DNA from: Tabrizicola sp.
GTDB lineage: Bacteria > Pseudomonadota > Alphaproteobacteria > Rhodobacterales > Rhodobacteraceae
NCBI RefSeq assembly: GCF_022842145.1
Contig: NZ_JALHQD010000004.1
Coordinates: 1-64,000, forward strand
Direction: 5' to 3'
DNA length: 64,000 nt
Numbering within the stretch: the first letter of the stretch is position 1; the number at the start of each line of letters is the position of its first letter. The notes beneath the pieces are model-generated. The model saw only the letters and a program-made list of their open reading frames with translations. It made no database searches and was not told where the DNA came from. A program made the translations under genes and the position numbers. Positions 1-7,828 of the stretch are shown here, piece after piece.

Positions 1-96
1 CTCACTGTCCGCCACAATCCCCTGATTTATCTCTAAAGATCAGATACTTAGGCCGGAAATTGGGTTGCCTCAGGTTACACAAGAGGTAACACAAGC

Positions 97-1290
97 GTGG
101 CCGTCATCATCCGATCAGGGGCCTTCAAGGTCATGTGTCAGCACATCGAACTGAAGAAGAACACTTGGTACTATCGCCGACGCATACCCACTTTTGCTCA
201 AGCGCTTTACCGGAATGCCTTGACTGCCAAACGGCCTTCCCAGCTCTACTTCAGTCTAAAAACCGATGATAAAGTGATGGCTTGTAAGGCGGCAGATGCC
301 GAGACACGCAGGCTAGATGCCTTGTGGAAATCGATGGAGGGTCGGCCTGAGGGAACAAGTGCCTTAGTGTCCTTAGCACTCCTGGAGGCACATGGCCTCA
401 AGCCAGGAGATGGGATCCATCATCCAGAAGTACCTGCAATTTCGGAGTTCGTTGACAATCTGCTTGGGCGCTACGAGCCGTGGGAACAACCAGCCAAGGC
501 GTCACCACAAGACAAGCTTACAGTCGGTATTCTGTTTGGAGCATCAATCCCCAGAACTCTCTCGGATGCCAAACAAAAGCACTTCGACCTAGGAAAAGGT
601 CCGAAAGGGAAAACCGCTGAAGGTCAGTTTGACCGCGCTTGGCGGTGTCTGATTGGTATTACAGGCGATATTCCCCTTGAGCAACTTCGTCGAGACCATG
701 CCAACAGCTTTGTTTCTGAACTGCTAAAAACGGGGGTTACGGGTCAGACAATCCGGAAATACATCGCACAAATCCGACCCCTCATTCAAACTGCCATTCT
801 CGAGTTTGAGCTGGGTCTGAAAAATGCATTTGATAAAGTCATAATTCCTAATTTGCTTAACGGGCCTAGCAAGCCTCGTTACACCTATTCGGATGACGAG
901 ATGCGTTCTATCCAAAGAAAGTGTATTGACGTTGATGATGAAAGGCGATGGGCAATTGCTATGCTGTCCGACTCAATGTGTCGGTTGTCGGAGGTGATTG
1001 GACTACGCAAGGATGAAGTATTTCTAGAGGCAGAAATCCCACATAGTCGTCTCAAGCCAAATGATGTGAGACGACTGAAGACTAGGACATCAGCTCGAAT
1101 TGTCCCTCTAGTTGGTGAAGCCCTTTGGGCAGCTAAGCGCGCAATGTGCACAGATGAACGCGTTCCACTCGCCTTCGCCCTCGACCTTGATCCCAGTGCT
1201 GTCGATCAAGATGTGCAGCGGGCCCTGCGAGGCGCGGTAGCATTAGAGCCGTGTAACCCCTCCAATTTCCCTGCGCACCCTCCTTGGTGA
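97..1290 (+). pseudogene. Truncated tyrosine recombinase (phage-type integrase)
   Basis: This resembles the phage/island integrases of alphaproteobacteria whose N-terminus begins with a short 'WYYRRRIP' segment (DUF6538-like), followed by a SAM-like core-binding domain and the start of a catalytic domain. The first catalytic Arg is recognisable in 'DSMCRLSEVIGL', and a Lys/Thr strand follows ('RLKTRTSARIVPL'). The reading frame ends in 'EPCNPSNFPAHPPW' without the HxxR box or the nucleophilic Tyr, so about 60-100 residues are missing and it should be catalytically dead. GTG at 97 is the longest start; ATG at 133 (MCQHIELKKN) looks like the family's usual N-terminus. The gene is much AT-richer than its neighbours, which suggests transfer. 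It abuts the GC-rich respiratory block directly, so the deletion joint is probably near 1240-1290. Confidence 0.75.
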
Positions 1291-1358
1291 ACCGGTTTTC
1301 CGGAACCAAATCGCGGGCCAGGTGGTTGGCTTCACGGTCATCCTGCGAAAGGTTTCAC

Positions 1359-1793
1359 ATGGCGGTGCGCACTTTACCCTCTGCTGGTCGTCGTGGCTGG
1401 GCCTCGATCCCAGGTCAGGAGACCCTCAGATACTTCGCGGCGGCGTTTTTCGCGCTGACCCTGCTGACCGACTGGGCTTACACGCAAACCACGGTTCTGA
1501 TGTGGAAGGATTTTTCCTCATGGCTGCTGTTTGCCGGGCTCGTCGCTGCCGGGATTGCGGTCCTTCTTTGGCTGGTCGGCCTTGTGGTCTACCGCGAGAG
1601 GCCGCTGTGGGGAGTTGTTTTTCTGAATGCCCTCGTCCTCCTGGCAGCCTTCTTCAACAGCCTCGTCCATGCCGGTGACGGTTGGACGGCCATCGTGCCC
1701 TGGGGCATCGGCCTGTCCCTGCTGACCTGCCTGCTGATGCTCGTCTCGGCGACGCTGCGCCGCACGGCGTTCCGTCCGATGCAGCGCGTCTGA
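1359..1793 (+). CDS. Small integral membrane protein, DUF2231-like
   Basis: The product is about 144 residues with four hydrophobic segments ('YFAAAFFALTLLTDWAY', 'WLLFAGLVAAGIAVLLWLVGLVVY', 'LWGVVFLNALVLLAAFFNSLVHAG', 'IVPWGIGLSLLTCLLMLVS'). The 'TDWAYTQTxVLMWKDFSSWLL' stretch resembles DUF2231 membrane proteins, which often sit beside periplasmic PQQ sugar dehydrogenases. I chose ATG 1359, preceded by an AAGG Shine-Dalgarno-like stretch. An in-frame start at 1284 would overlap the integrase remnant and add a non-membrane tail. The next gene begins 13 nt downstream after a GAGGAG-type ribosome site, so the two are probably co-transcribed. Function is unknown; a role as membrane partner of the dehydrogenase is inference. 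Confidence 0.7.
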   Translation: MAVRTLPSAGRRGWASIPGQETLRYFAAAFFALTLLTDWAYTQTTVLMWKDFSSWLLFAGLVAAGIAVLLWLVGLVVYRERPLWGVVFLNALVLLAAFFNSLVHAGDGWTAIVPWGIGLSLLTCLLMLVSATLRRTAFRPMQRV

Positions 1794-1805
1794 GAGGAGA
1801 CCAAG

Positions 1806-3371
1806 ATGAAAAGCAGCACCCACCCACTACGTGCCCTCCGGATCACCGGCATTGTTCTTTGCGCTGTCGCTGCGACCGCAGCCCAGGCCCAGGAGGACGA
1901 CTTCGATATCTCCAGCCAGATCGGGCCTGATCCGGTGCTTCCAAAGCCAGCGTATGGCGATCTCTGGCCCGGGATGAATGTGGGCGAAGTGATCGGCTGG
2001 AAGGGGGGCGAGACGCCTTCGGTTCCAGAGGGCCTGACGATCACGGCCTATGCGACGGACCTCGTGAACCCCCGCACGGTGCACACGCTGCCGAACGGGG
2101 ATGTTCTGGTCGTGCAGTCTCGCGCGCCAGAGGGCAAGCCGAAGTACCGGCCAAAGGATTACATCCGGGGCTGGATCATGAAGCTGGCCGCCGGTGGCGG
2201 GTCCGGAAAGCCGCCCGAGAGCAACCTTATCACACTGTTGCGCGACCCGAACCGTGACGGGGTGGTGGATGAACGCCACGATCTGTTGACGGGTCTTTAT
2301 TCGCCCTTCGGCGTCGCCTGGATCGAGGACACGCTTTACGTGGCCCTTGGGGATGGAGTGGTCGCCTATCCCTACGCGCTTGGCGAAACCTCGATCACCG
2401 GTGAGCCCGAGCTGATCACTCTGCTGCCTGGCGGTCCGTTGAACCACCATTGGACGAAGGACCTGGCTCTTAGCCCGGATGGGTCGATGCTGTACGCGTC
2501 GGTCGGGTCGAACTCGAACGCGGCCGAGAACGGGATGGAGGCCGAGAAGGGCCGTGCCGCGATCTGGCAGATCGACCGGGCAACCGGGGCCTCGAAGCTG
2601 TTCGCCACGGGCTTGCGCAATCCCAACGGCCTGATCTTCCACCCGGAGACGGGCGTCCTCTGGGCGGTGATCAACGAGCGCGACGAACTTGGGCCGAATC
2701 TGGTGCCAGACTACATGACATCCGTGGTCGAGGACGCCTTCTACGGTTGGCCCTACAGTTATTACGGCACTCATGTCGATGAACGGGTCCGGCCGCAACG
2801 GCCTGATCTGGTGGCGGCGGCGGTCCAGCCTGACTATGCTCTCTCCAGCCACGTGGCGGCACTGGGTCTTGTTTTCACGCATGGCGCGGCGATGCCGGAG
2901 GAATTTGCCAGCGGTGCCTTCGTCGGGCAGCGCGGCAGTTGGAACCGTGAGCAGTTCAATGGCTACAAGGTGTCCTACGTGCCCTTCCGCAACGGCATGC
3001 CCGACGGCATGGCGCAGGATGTGGTGACCGGCTTTCTGCTGCCGGAACAGGAACAGGTGCGCGGTCGGCCCGTGGGCCTTGGCATCGACGGGACCGGGGC
3101 GCTTCTGATCGCGGACGACGCGGGAAACACGGTCTGGCGCGTTGCCGCGGCGGATGAGCGGGTATCGGAAGCTCCGGTCGAGACGGACCGGGTGGCGACG
3201 AACTCGGCTACGGCGTCTGGAACTGGGACATCAGGCAGCGGGGGACTTGATGAGGGTGCCGTGCCTGCGCCAGTGGAGCCCGTGCCCACCGACTCCGCAC
3301 CGGAAGAGCCCGCGACCGCCGAGCCGGCTCCCACTACACCTGCACCCGCAGAGACGGCACCAGGCGACTAA
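1806..3371 (+). CDS. Periplasmic PQQ-dependent sugar dehydrogenase / L-sorbosone dehydrogenase-like
   Basis: A Sec signal peptide (about residues 1-28, ending AAQAQ) precedes a six-bladed beta-propeller of the soluble glucose/sorbosone dehydrogenase family. Recognisable blades include 'GDVLVVQSRA', 'SPFGVAWIEDTLYVALGDGVV', 'HHWTKDLALSPDGSMLYASVGSNSN', 'ATGLRNPNGLIFHPETGVLWAVINERDELG' and 'LLIADDAGNTVWRV'. The family oxidises aldoses or sorbosone with PQQ and passes electrons to the respiratory chain. The last ~75 residues are a low-complexity Pro/Ala/Thr/Glu tail beyond the usual family length (about 430 aa), perhaps a cell-wall or protein-interaction tail. The gene is preceded by a GAGGAG ribosome site and follows the DUF2231-like gene. 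Substrate cannot be read from sequence. Its 3' end overlaps the convergent gene at 3368 by 4 nt. Confidence 0.85.
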   Translation: MKSSTHPLRALRITGIVLCAVAATAAQAQEDDFDISSQIGPDPVLPKPAYGDLWPGMNVGEVIGWKGGETPSVPEGLTITAYATDLVNPRTVHTLPNGDVLVVQSRAPEGKPKYRPKDYIRGWIMKLAAGGGSGKPPESNLITLLRDPNRDGVVDERHDLLTGLYSPFGVAWIEDTLYVALGDGVVAYPYALGETSITGEPELITLLPGGPLNHHWTKDLALSPDGSMLYASVGSNSNAAENGMEAEKGRAAIWQIDRATGASKLFATGLRNPNGLIFHPETGVLWAVINERDELGPNLVPDYMTSVVEDAFYGWPYSYYGTHVDERVRPQRPDLVAAAVQPDYALSSHVAALGLVFTHGAAMPEEFASGAFVGQRGSWNREQFNGYKVSYVPFRNGMPDGMAQDVVTGFLLPEQEQVRGRPVGLGIDGTGALLIADDAGNTVWRVAAADERVSEAPVETDRVATNSATASGTGTSGSGGLDEGAVPAPVEPVPTDSAPEEPATAEPAPTTPAPAETAPGD

Positions 3372-3670
3372 CTACACACCGTCAGGGACAGCACTGGCAA
3401 CGAGGTCCAGAGCGCCGCTCCCAAGGCTGCGGCGCCCAGGATCGTTGCCGTGGCCTGCACGAAGGACGTGCGCGATGGGGCGGCAATGATGCGCCAGAGA
3501 ACCAGCCCCTGGATAGCGGTGAAAAGGGCCGCTGCCGCGATCAGGGCCGTGCGCGGGTCCAGTCCGGGCGGCCAGTGGCGTGAGCAGGCTATGCCCTGCA
3601 GCGCATAGACTGCGCAGAAGCCGATTATCCAGACCGTGAAGGGCAGGGACAAGCGCAGGATGTTGCTCAT
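3368..3670 (-). CDS. Small oxidase-associated membrane protein
   Basis: A 100-residue hydrophobic protein with about three transmembrane helices and a first helix containing 'PFTVWIIGFCAVYALQGIAC'. It is the last gene of the oxidase operon; its ATG overlaps the stop of the subunit I-III gene (ATGA), implying translational coupling. I do not recognise a named family. Position and size suggest an accessory or small subunit of the oxidase, as is common for tiny membrane proteins trailing cox operons. It terminates tail-to-tail against the PQQ dehydrogenase with a 4-nt overlap, and no room is left for a separate terminator. Confidence 0.7.
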   Translation of the reverse strand: MSNILRLSLPFTVWIIGFCAVYALQGIACSRHWPPGLDPRTALIAAAALFTAIQGLVLWRIIAAPSRTSFVQATATILGAAALGAALWTSLPVLSLTVCS

Positions 3671-6162
3671 CCGAAGGCTCCCGGAAGCCAGGCCGCGCCC
3701 AAGGCAAGAAGGCTGGTCGCGGCGGTGAAATCGGCCCAGAGGCCGACGATGCGGGCTTCGCCAACCCGAAGGCTGTGCCCGGCAATGCGGCGCAGGCCCA
3801 GGTAGCCCAGCATGATCAGCGTCAGCGCCGCATGAAACGCCACATGCCCGGCCAGAAGCCAGAGAGTTGCGTCAAAGGCATGACTGGCAGGATCTGGCCG
3901 CGCCAGCATCACCGATGCGGCTGCCGCACCGAGGGCAAGGGTGCCGATCGCCCCCATCAGAAGCATCGGCCAGACCCGTCCCCGCTCGATCCCGCGCAGC
4001 ATGAGGCGCGGCGCCAGAGCCAAGGCCACCGCCCCCCCAACTGCCAGCACCACCGGCCAGAGTTCGGGGCTCAGGTAGGTTGGTGGCGGCCAGTTCGGCG
4101 CGACGGTCCAGAGGAAGGCATAACCGAAAAGCAGGGAGCCAAAATGCACCCCATCGGCCAACAGGAGGAACAGCGAGCCCCACCATCCGGGCGGGTCGGC
4201 GGTCTCGGATGCGATGGGCAGTTGGGACCCGTGGCCGGCGTCGACCAGCCCTTCCGTTCGGGCCGGGGCAAGTCGCCAGACCCAGATCAGCGCAAGGATG
4301 ATGACGCCGACCAGCGCCAGGCCCGACAGCCAATAAGCCTTGAAGAGGGGCGCCAGGAACGAGGTGCTGGTGACCACCGCCAGAAGGAACGGCAGGATGG
4401 AGTTTCCGGGTAGAACAACGACCTGCGACGGCTCGCCGGTCGTGGTGGCGACGATCAGCGTCTCGCGCCGGTTGCGTGAGGTGTCGGCAAGGTAGCCTTC
4501 GCCCTTTGCGATGCGCAACGCCAGGTCCGGGTCTTTCAGCAGGGGATAGCGGCCCCGGACGACAGGGATCGAAGCAAAGCCGTAGTTTGGCGAGGGGTTG
4601 GCTGCGGCCCATTCCAGCGTGGTCGCGTTCCATTGATTGCGCCGCCCGCGCAGCCCGGCAAAAGTATTGATGGCGATGTCCAGGATCACCAGAGCAAAGC
4701 CGATCGCCATGACGAAGGACGCGACCGAGGCGACAAGGTTCAGAACTTCCCACCCCTGGCCCTCGTTGTAGGTCCAGGTCCGGCGGCGCTGGCCCAGAAG
4801 GCCTGCGACATGGACCGCCAGAAAGGTAACGTGGAAGGCGGGGACCACCAGCCAGAAGGCGACGCCACCCAGTCGGAAGAAGCTGGACCGCCCGGTCAGC
4901 AGCGGCTGGAAGAAATAGACCGCAGCGATCATCGGAAAGACGTAGCCGCCGATCAGGACATAGTGCAGGTGCGCGACGACGAAATGCGTGTCGTGGACCT
5001 GCCAGTTGAAAGGGACGATGGCCAGCATCACCCCGGTCAGCCCGCCGATGACGAAGGTGGCGAAGAAGCCGATGAGCCACAGCATCGGCAACTCCATCCG
5101 CACCCGGCCTTTCCAGAGAGTCCCGATCCAGGAAAAGATCATGACCGAGGTCGGCACGGCAACCAGCGTCGATGCGGCCGAGAAGAACGCCAGACCCAGA
5201 TGCGGGATGCCGGTGGTGAACATGTGGTGGACCCACAGCCCAAAGCTGAGCACCGCCAGCGATATGGCCGCCGCCACGACCCAGCCGTAGCCCAGAAGGG
5301 TGGTGCGGGCCATGACGGGCAGGATCGTGGCGATCATCCCGGCGGCAGGCAGGAAGATGATGTAGACCTCGGGATGGCCGAAAAGCCAGAAGAGGTGCTG
5401 CCACAAAAGGGGATCGCCACCGTTTTCCACCTGGAAGAACGGCCAGTCCAGCGCCCGCTCGACCTCCAGCAGGAGCGACCCCAGGATCATCGGCGGAAAG
5501 GCCGTGAGGATCATCACCGACACCACCAGGATGTACCAGGCAAAGATCGGCATCCGTGACAGGCTCATCCCGGCGGCGCGGTAGCGCAGGACGGTGACCA
5601 CGACCTCGACCGCTGTGGCGATGGCCGAGACCTCGATCGACGTGATGCCAAGCAGCCAGACATCCGCGCCAAGGCCGGGCGAAAAGGCGGCCGAGGTGAG
5701 AGGCGGGTACATGAACCAGCCGCCATCCGGGGCAAGGCCCATCAGCATGGCGATGATCACCGCCGTGCCGCCAAAGATGTAGACCCACAGCCCATAGGCG
5801 CCAAGCCGCGGGAAGGCGAGGTCGCGGGTCCCGAGCATCCCCGGCAACAGGAGCATCGACATCGCCTCGAAGAATGGGATGGCGAAAAGGAACATCATCA
5901 CGGTGCCATGCATCGTGAAGACCTGGTTGTAGGCCTCGGGTCCCATGAAAGCCGAGCCTGGGGTCGCAAGCTGCGCCCGGATCAACATGGCCAGAAGGCC
6001 GCCGATCACGAAGAAGGCAGTGGCGACGCACAGGAAGAGCCGGCCGATGTCGTTGTTGTTGCTGGTGGTCAGCCAGCCGCGCCAGCCGGGATCGGGCGCC
6101 CAGATCCGGGCCAGCGTCTTGTGCAGGCGCAAGGCGGTGCCGTGAAGTCCGGTCTGGTTCAT
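3667..6162 (-). CDS. Heme-copper oxidase subunit I fused to subunit III
   Basis: This 831-residue protein carries a 12-helix subunit I (about residues 25-560) followed by subunit III-like helices (about 620-831). Ligands visible: low-spin heme His85 ('FTMHG') and His400, high-spin heme His398 ('VAHLHYV'), CuB His263 with cross-link Tyr267 and Glu265 ('GHPEVY'), and His312-His313. Asp114 at the D-channel mouth ('TRDLAFPR') is present. In the K-channel helix the usual PTGxKxFSW reads 'PTSVMIFSW', so the conserved Lys (bovine K319 / Paracoccus K354) is Met341. ATG 6162 overlaps the subunit II stop (ATGA). An upstream in-frame extension to 6474 lies inside the subunit II gene and was rejected. 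The protein should reduce O2 in the inner membrane. The electron donor is uncertain because subunit II lacks CuA. Confidence 0.92.
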   Translation of the reverse strand: MNQTGLHGTALRLHKTLARIWAPDPGWRGWLTTSNNNDIGRLFLCVATAFFVIGGLLAMLIRAQLATPGSAFMGPEAYNQVFTMHGTVMMFLFAIPFFEAMSMLLLPGMLGTRDLAFPRLGAYGLWVYIFGGTAVIIAMLMGLAPDGGWFMYPPLTSAAFSPGLGADVWLLGITSIEVSAIATAVEVVVTVLRYRAAGMSLSRMPIFAWYILVVSVMILTAFPPMILGSLLLEVERALDWPFFQVENGGDPLLWQHLFWLFGHPEVYIIFLPAAGMIATILPVMARTTLLGYGWVVAAAISLAVLSFGLWVHHMFTTGIPHLGLAFFSAASTLVAVPTSVMIFSWIGTLWKGRVRMELPMLWLIGFFATFVIGGLTGVMLAIVPFNWQVHDTHFVVAHLHYVLIGGYVFPMIAAVYFFQPLLTGRSSFFRLGGVAFWLVVPAFHVTFLAVHVAGLLGQRRRTWTYNEGQGWEVLNLVASVASFVMAIGFALVILDIAINTFAGLRGRRNQWNATTLEWAAANPSPNYGFASIPVVRGRYPLLKDPDLALRIAKGEGYLADTSRNRRETLIVATTTGEPSQVVVLPGNSILPFLLAVVTSTSFLAPLFKAYWLSGLALVGVIILALIWVWRLAPARTEGLVDAGHGSQLPIASETADPPGWWGSLFLLLADGVHFGSLLFGYAFLWTVAPNWPPPTYLSPELWPVVLAVGGAVALALAPRLMLRGIERGRVWPMLLMGAIGTLALGAAAASVMLARPDPASHAFDATLWLLAGHVAFHAALTLIMLGYLGLRRIAGHSLRVGEARIVGLWADFTAATSLLALGAAWLPGAFG

Positions 6163-6893
6163 GGTGCCCCCTGCAGGAACGCGTTCCAGGCCGCTGGGCC
6201 ATGCGCCTCGACGGTGAATGTGTGTTCCCGGTAGCCGGTTCCGCTGAACTCGGCGCTTTGGCCGGCGTAGGTGCCGGGGGCTTGGGCCTCGATCCGCAGG
6301 ACATTCACGTGGCCCGGAATGGCGTCCAGCTTGCCCGCCAGACGCGGCACCCAGAAGGAATGCACCACATCGACGCTGGTGATCCGGACATCCACCGGGA
6401 GACCGGCCGGGATGTGCAGCACATCCACTGTCACTAGGCCGGGCGCATCGGAGTAGGCAAAGCTCCACGCCCATTGTCTGGCCTCGGCCTCGACAGTTAC
6501 GAGGTCGGGGGTTTCCCGCGGAAGCAGTCGTTCTCCCATCACAAGGCCGTAAACCGTCAGCGCCGCCAGTGTGGCCAACGGCAAGCCAAGCCCAAGCGTC
6601 CAGAGCCAGATTCCCGTGGCCGGATCGCCTTCACGGGCGGGTCGCCTGACCAGCGCGGCAGTCAAAAGCCCCAGGACAAAAGCGAAGATCGCAACTCCGC
6701 CAGCCAGCATGACCCACCAGATATCGGCGATGGTAGCGGCGGCCGGACCGGCGGGATGGAGGATCGACAGGGCGTCCTGGCAACCGGACAGGGCCGGGAG
6801 CGTTGCCCCGAGGCAAATGATGCGGAGGAATCGGACGTGGCAGACGAAGCGGCACAAGGCGAAGGCTCTAACCAGGACCCCATCGCCAGCCAT
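6159..6893 (-). CDS. Heme-copper oxidase subunit II, CuA-less lipoprotein
   Basis: With ATG 6893 the product is 244 residues. It has a lipoprotein signal with lipobox 'LSGC' (Cys38), two transmembrane helices (about 55-82 and 95-118) and a periplasmic cupredoxin domain containing the conserved aromatic patch 'RQWAWSFAY' and 'VVHSFWVPRLAGKLDAIPG'. In the CuA loop the usual CxExC...HxxM is replaced by 'GQSAEFSGTGYREHTF': both Cys are Ser (213 and 217), although His178 remains. This resembles quinol-oxidase (CyoA-type) subunit II more than a cytochrome c-accepting one. TTG 6857 is an alternative start that gives a more usual signal-peptide length. The 5' end overlaps that of the divergent DUF2231 gene. 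The stop overlaps the ATG of the subunit I-III fusion. Confidence 0.85.
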   Translation of the reverse strand: MAGDGVLVRAFALCRFVCHVRFLRIICLGATLPALSGCQDALSILHPAGPAAATIADIWWVMLAGGVAIFAFVLGLLTAALVRRPAREGDPATGIWLWTLGLGLPLATLAALTVYGLVMGERLLPRETPDLVTVEAEARQWAWSFAYSDAPGLVTVDVLHIPAGLPVDVRITSVDVVHSFWVPRLAGKLDAIPGHVNVLRIEAQAPGTYAGQSAEFSGTGYREHTFTVEAHGPAAWNAFLQGAP

Positions 6894-7349
6894 CCCGATT
6901 TCCACCAGACCGAAACGCGGATGGCGATCCTTGGCCATCCGCTGCACGCGATGTCGGTCGCCTTCCCTGTGGCCCTGACCTTCTGCGCCTTCGGGGCCGA
7001 CCTCTTCTACTGGTGGTCGGGCGAACAACGCTGGGCTTGGGCGGCCCTTTGGGCGACGGGAACCGCATTCCTCTTCGGATTGCTGGCCGGGGCGACCGGA
7101 ACGATGGAACTGCTGATGGTCCCCGGCATCCGCATGCGCGCGGCCGCCTGGACGCATTTCGTGATTGCGGTGATGCTCCTGTCGCTGCTCGGGCTCAACT
7201 GGGGCTGGAGACTGACCGGCTACGAGACCGCAATCCTGCCCTGGGGCCTTCTTTTGTCGGGCTTCGCGGTCCTGGTGGTGATTGTGACAGGTTGGCATGG
7301 GGGAAAGCTGGTCTTCGATTATCGGCTGGGAACGTCGAAGGGCAGGTGA
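6837..7349 (+). CDS. DUF2231 family membrane protein
   Basis: A 170-residue protein if translated from GTG 6837, which has a strong GGAGGA ribosome site at 6824-6829. A shorter start at ATG 6921 (MAILGHPLHAM) would give the conserved DUF2231 core only. The core has the signature 'GHPLHAMSVAFPVAL' and about four transmembrane helices ('FCAFGADLFYWW', 'WATGTAFLFGLLAGATGTMELL', 'WTHFVIAVMLLSLLGLNWGWR', 'PWGLLLSGFAVLVVIVTGWHGG'). The family is of unknown function; several His and acidic residues in the helices suggest metal or heme binding, which is inference. It sits alone on the plus strand inside a minus-strand oxidase block, divergent from subunit II and overlapping the convergent CopD-like gene by 31 nt. 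Both features suggest a job tied to oxidase assembly. Confidence 0.75.
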   Translation: MADEAAQGEGSNQDPIASHPDFHQTETRMAILGHPLHAMSVAFPVALTFCAFGADLFYWWSGEQRWAWAALWATGTAFLFGLLAGATGTMELLMVPGIRMRAAAWTHFVIAVMLLSLLGLNWGWRLTGYETAILPWGLLLSGFAVLVVIVTGWHGGKLVFDYRLGTSKGR

Positions 7350-7828
7350 CGGCCCAAAGGAGCCATCAGCCAGGATGGCATCGACAGTTCCTCAAGCTCG
7401 GGCTTGGCGAGGACGACCGTCAGAATCGCCAGCACCAGGCCAAAGGTGATCAGCGCCGGCACCATCGCGCCGGGTGGTTCGTGTTCTCCTTCGCTCTCCG
7501 CAACCGCGACGATCGTGTGCCCGACCCAGGCGTGCACGGCGACCAGCCCGGCGACGAGGACCAGCTTGGCGAACAGCCAGACGGTGAATATCTCACGCAG
7601 GAAGATGAGAAGGCCGCCCGAAGCGATGGCAAGGACAGCTGCCGGCGTAATCGCCCAGATATACCCGTAATGGGTGGCGCGGCGGATCACGGCGTATTCC
7701 CCCCGAACAAGATCATCGTCGTGCCGGGCCAGCATCCGGGGCAGGGCGAACAGCCCGGCAATCCACAGTGCCAGAAAGCCCAGGTGCAGTGCCTTGATGT
7801 GCGGGATCAGCACCTCGGCCCAGGTCAT
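7319..7828 (-). CDS. CopD/HemJ-like membrane protein
   Basis: A 169-residue integral membrane protein with four predicted helices and the hallmark N-terminal 'IKALHLGFLALWIAGLFALPRM', plus a late 'WLFAKLVLVAGLVAVHAWVGH' helix. Similar proteins are annotated either as CopD-family copper proteins or as HemJ-type (UPF0093) protoporphyrinogen oxidase relatives; the conserved His residues in helices would bind heme or metal. ATG 7828 overlaps the stop of the CtaG-like gene (ATGA), so the two are translationally coupled. This places it in oxidase maturation (copper or heme supply). I cannot decide between copper and heme roles from sequence alone. Confidence 0.75.
   Translation of the reverse strand: MTWAEVLIPHIKALHLGFLALWIAGLFALPRMLARHDDDLVRGEYAVIRRATHYGYIWAITPAAVLAIASGGLLIFLREIFTVWLFAKLVLVAGLVAVHAWVGHTIVAVAESEGEHEPPGAMVPALITFGLVLAILTVVLAKPELEELSMPSWLMAPLGRHLPFDVPSR

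Noticed and set aside
1-96. A tRNA or attachment-site tRNA end at the left edge
   Set aside because: No T-loop (GGTTCRA) or acceptor stem is visible; only short near-repeats around TAACACAAG are present.
3872-6304. An 810-residue minus-strand open frame overlapping the oxidase genes
   Set aside because: It is a shadow frame created by high GC; composition is Arg/Pro/His-rich with no domains, whereas the overlapping frame encodes oxidase subunit I-III with all ligands.
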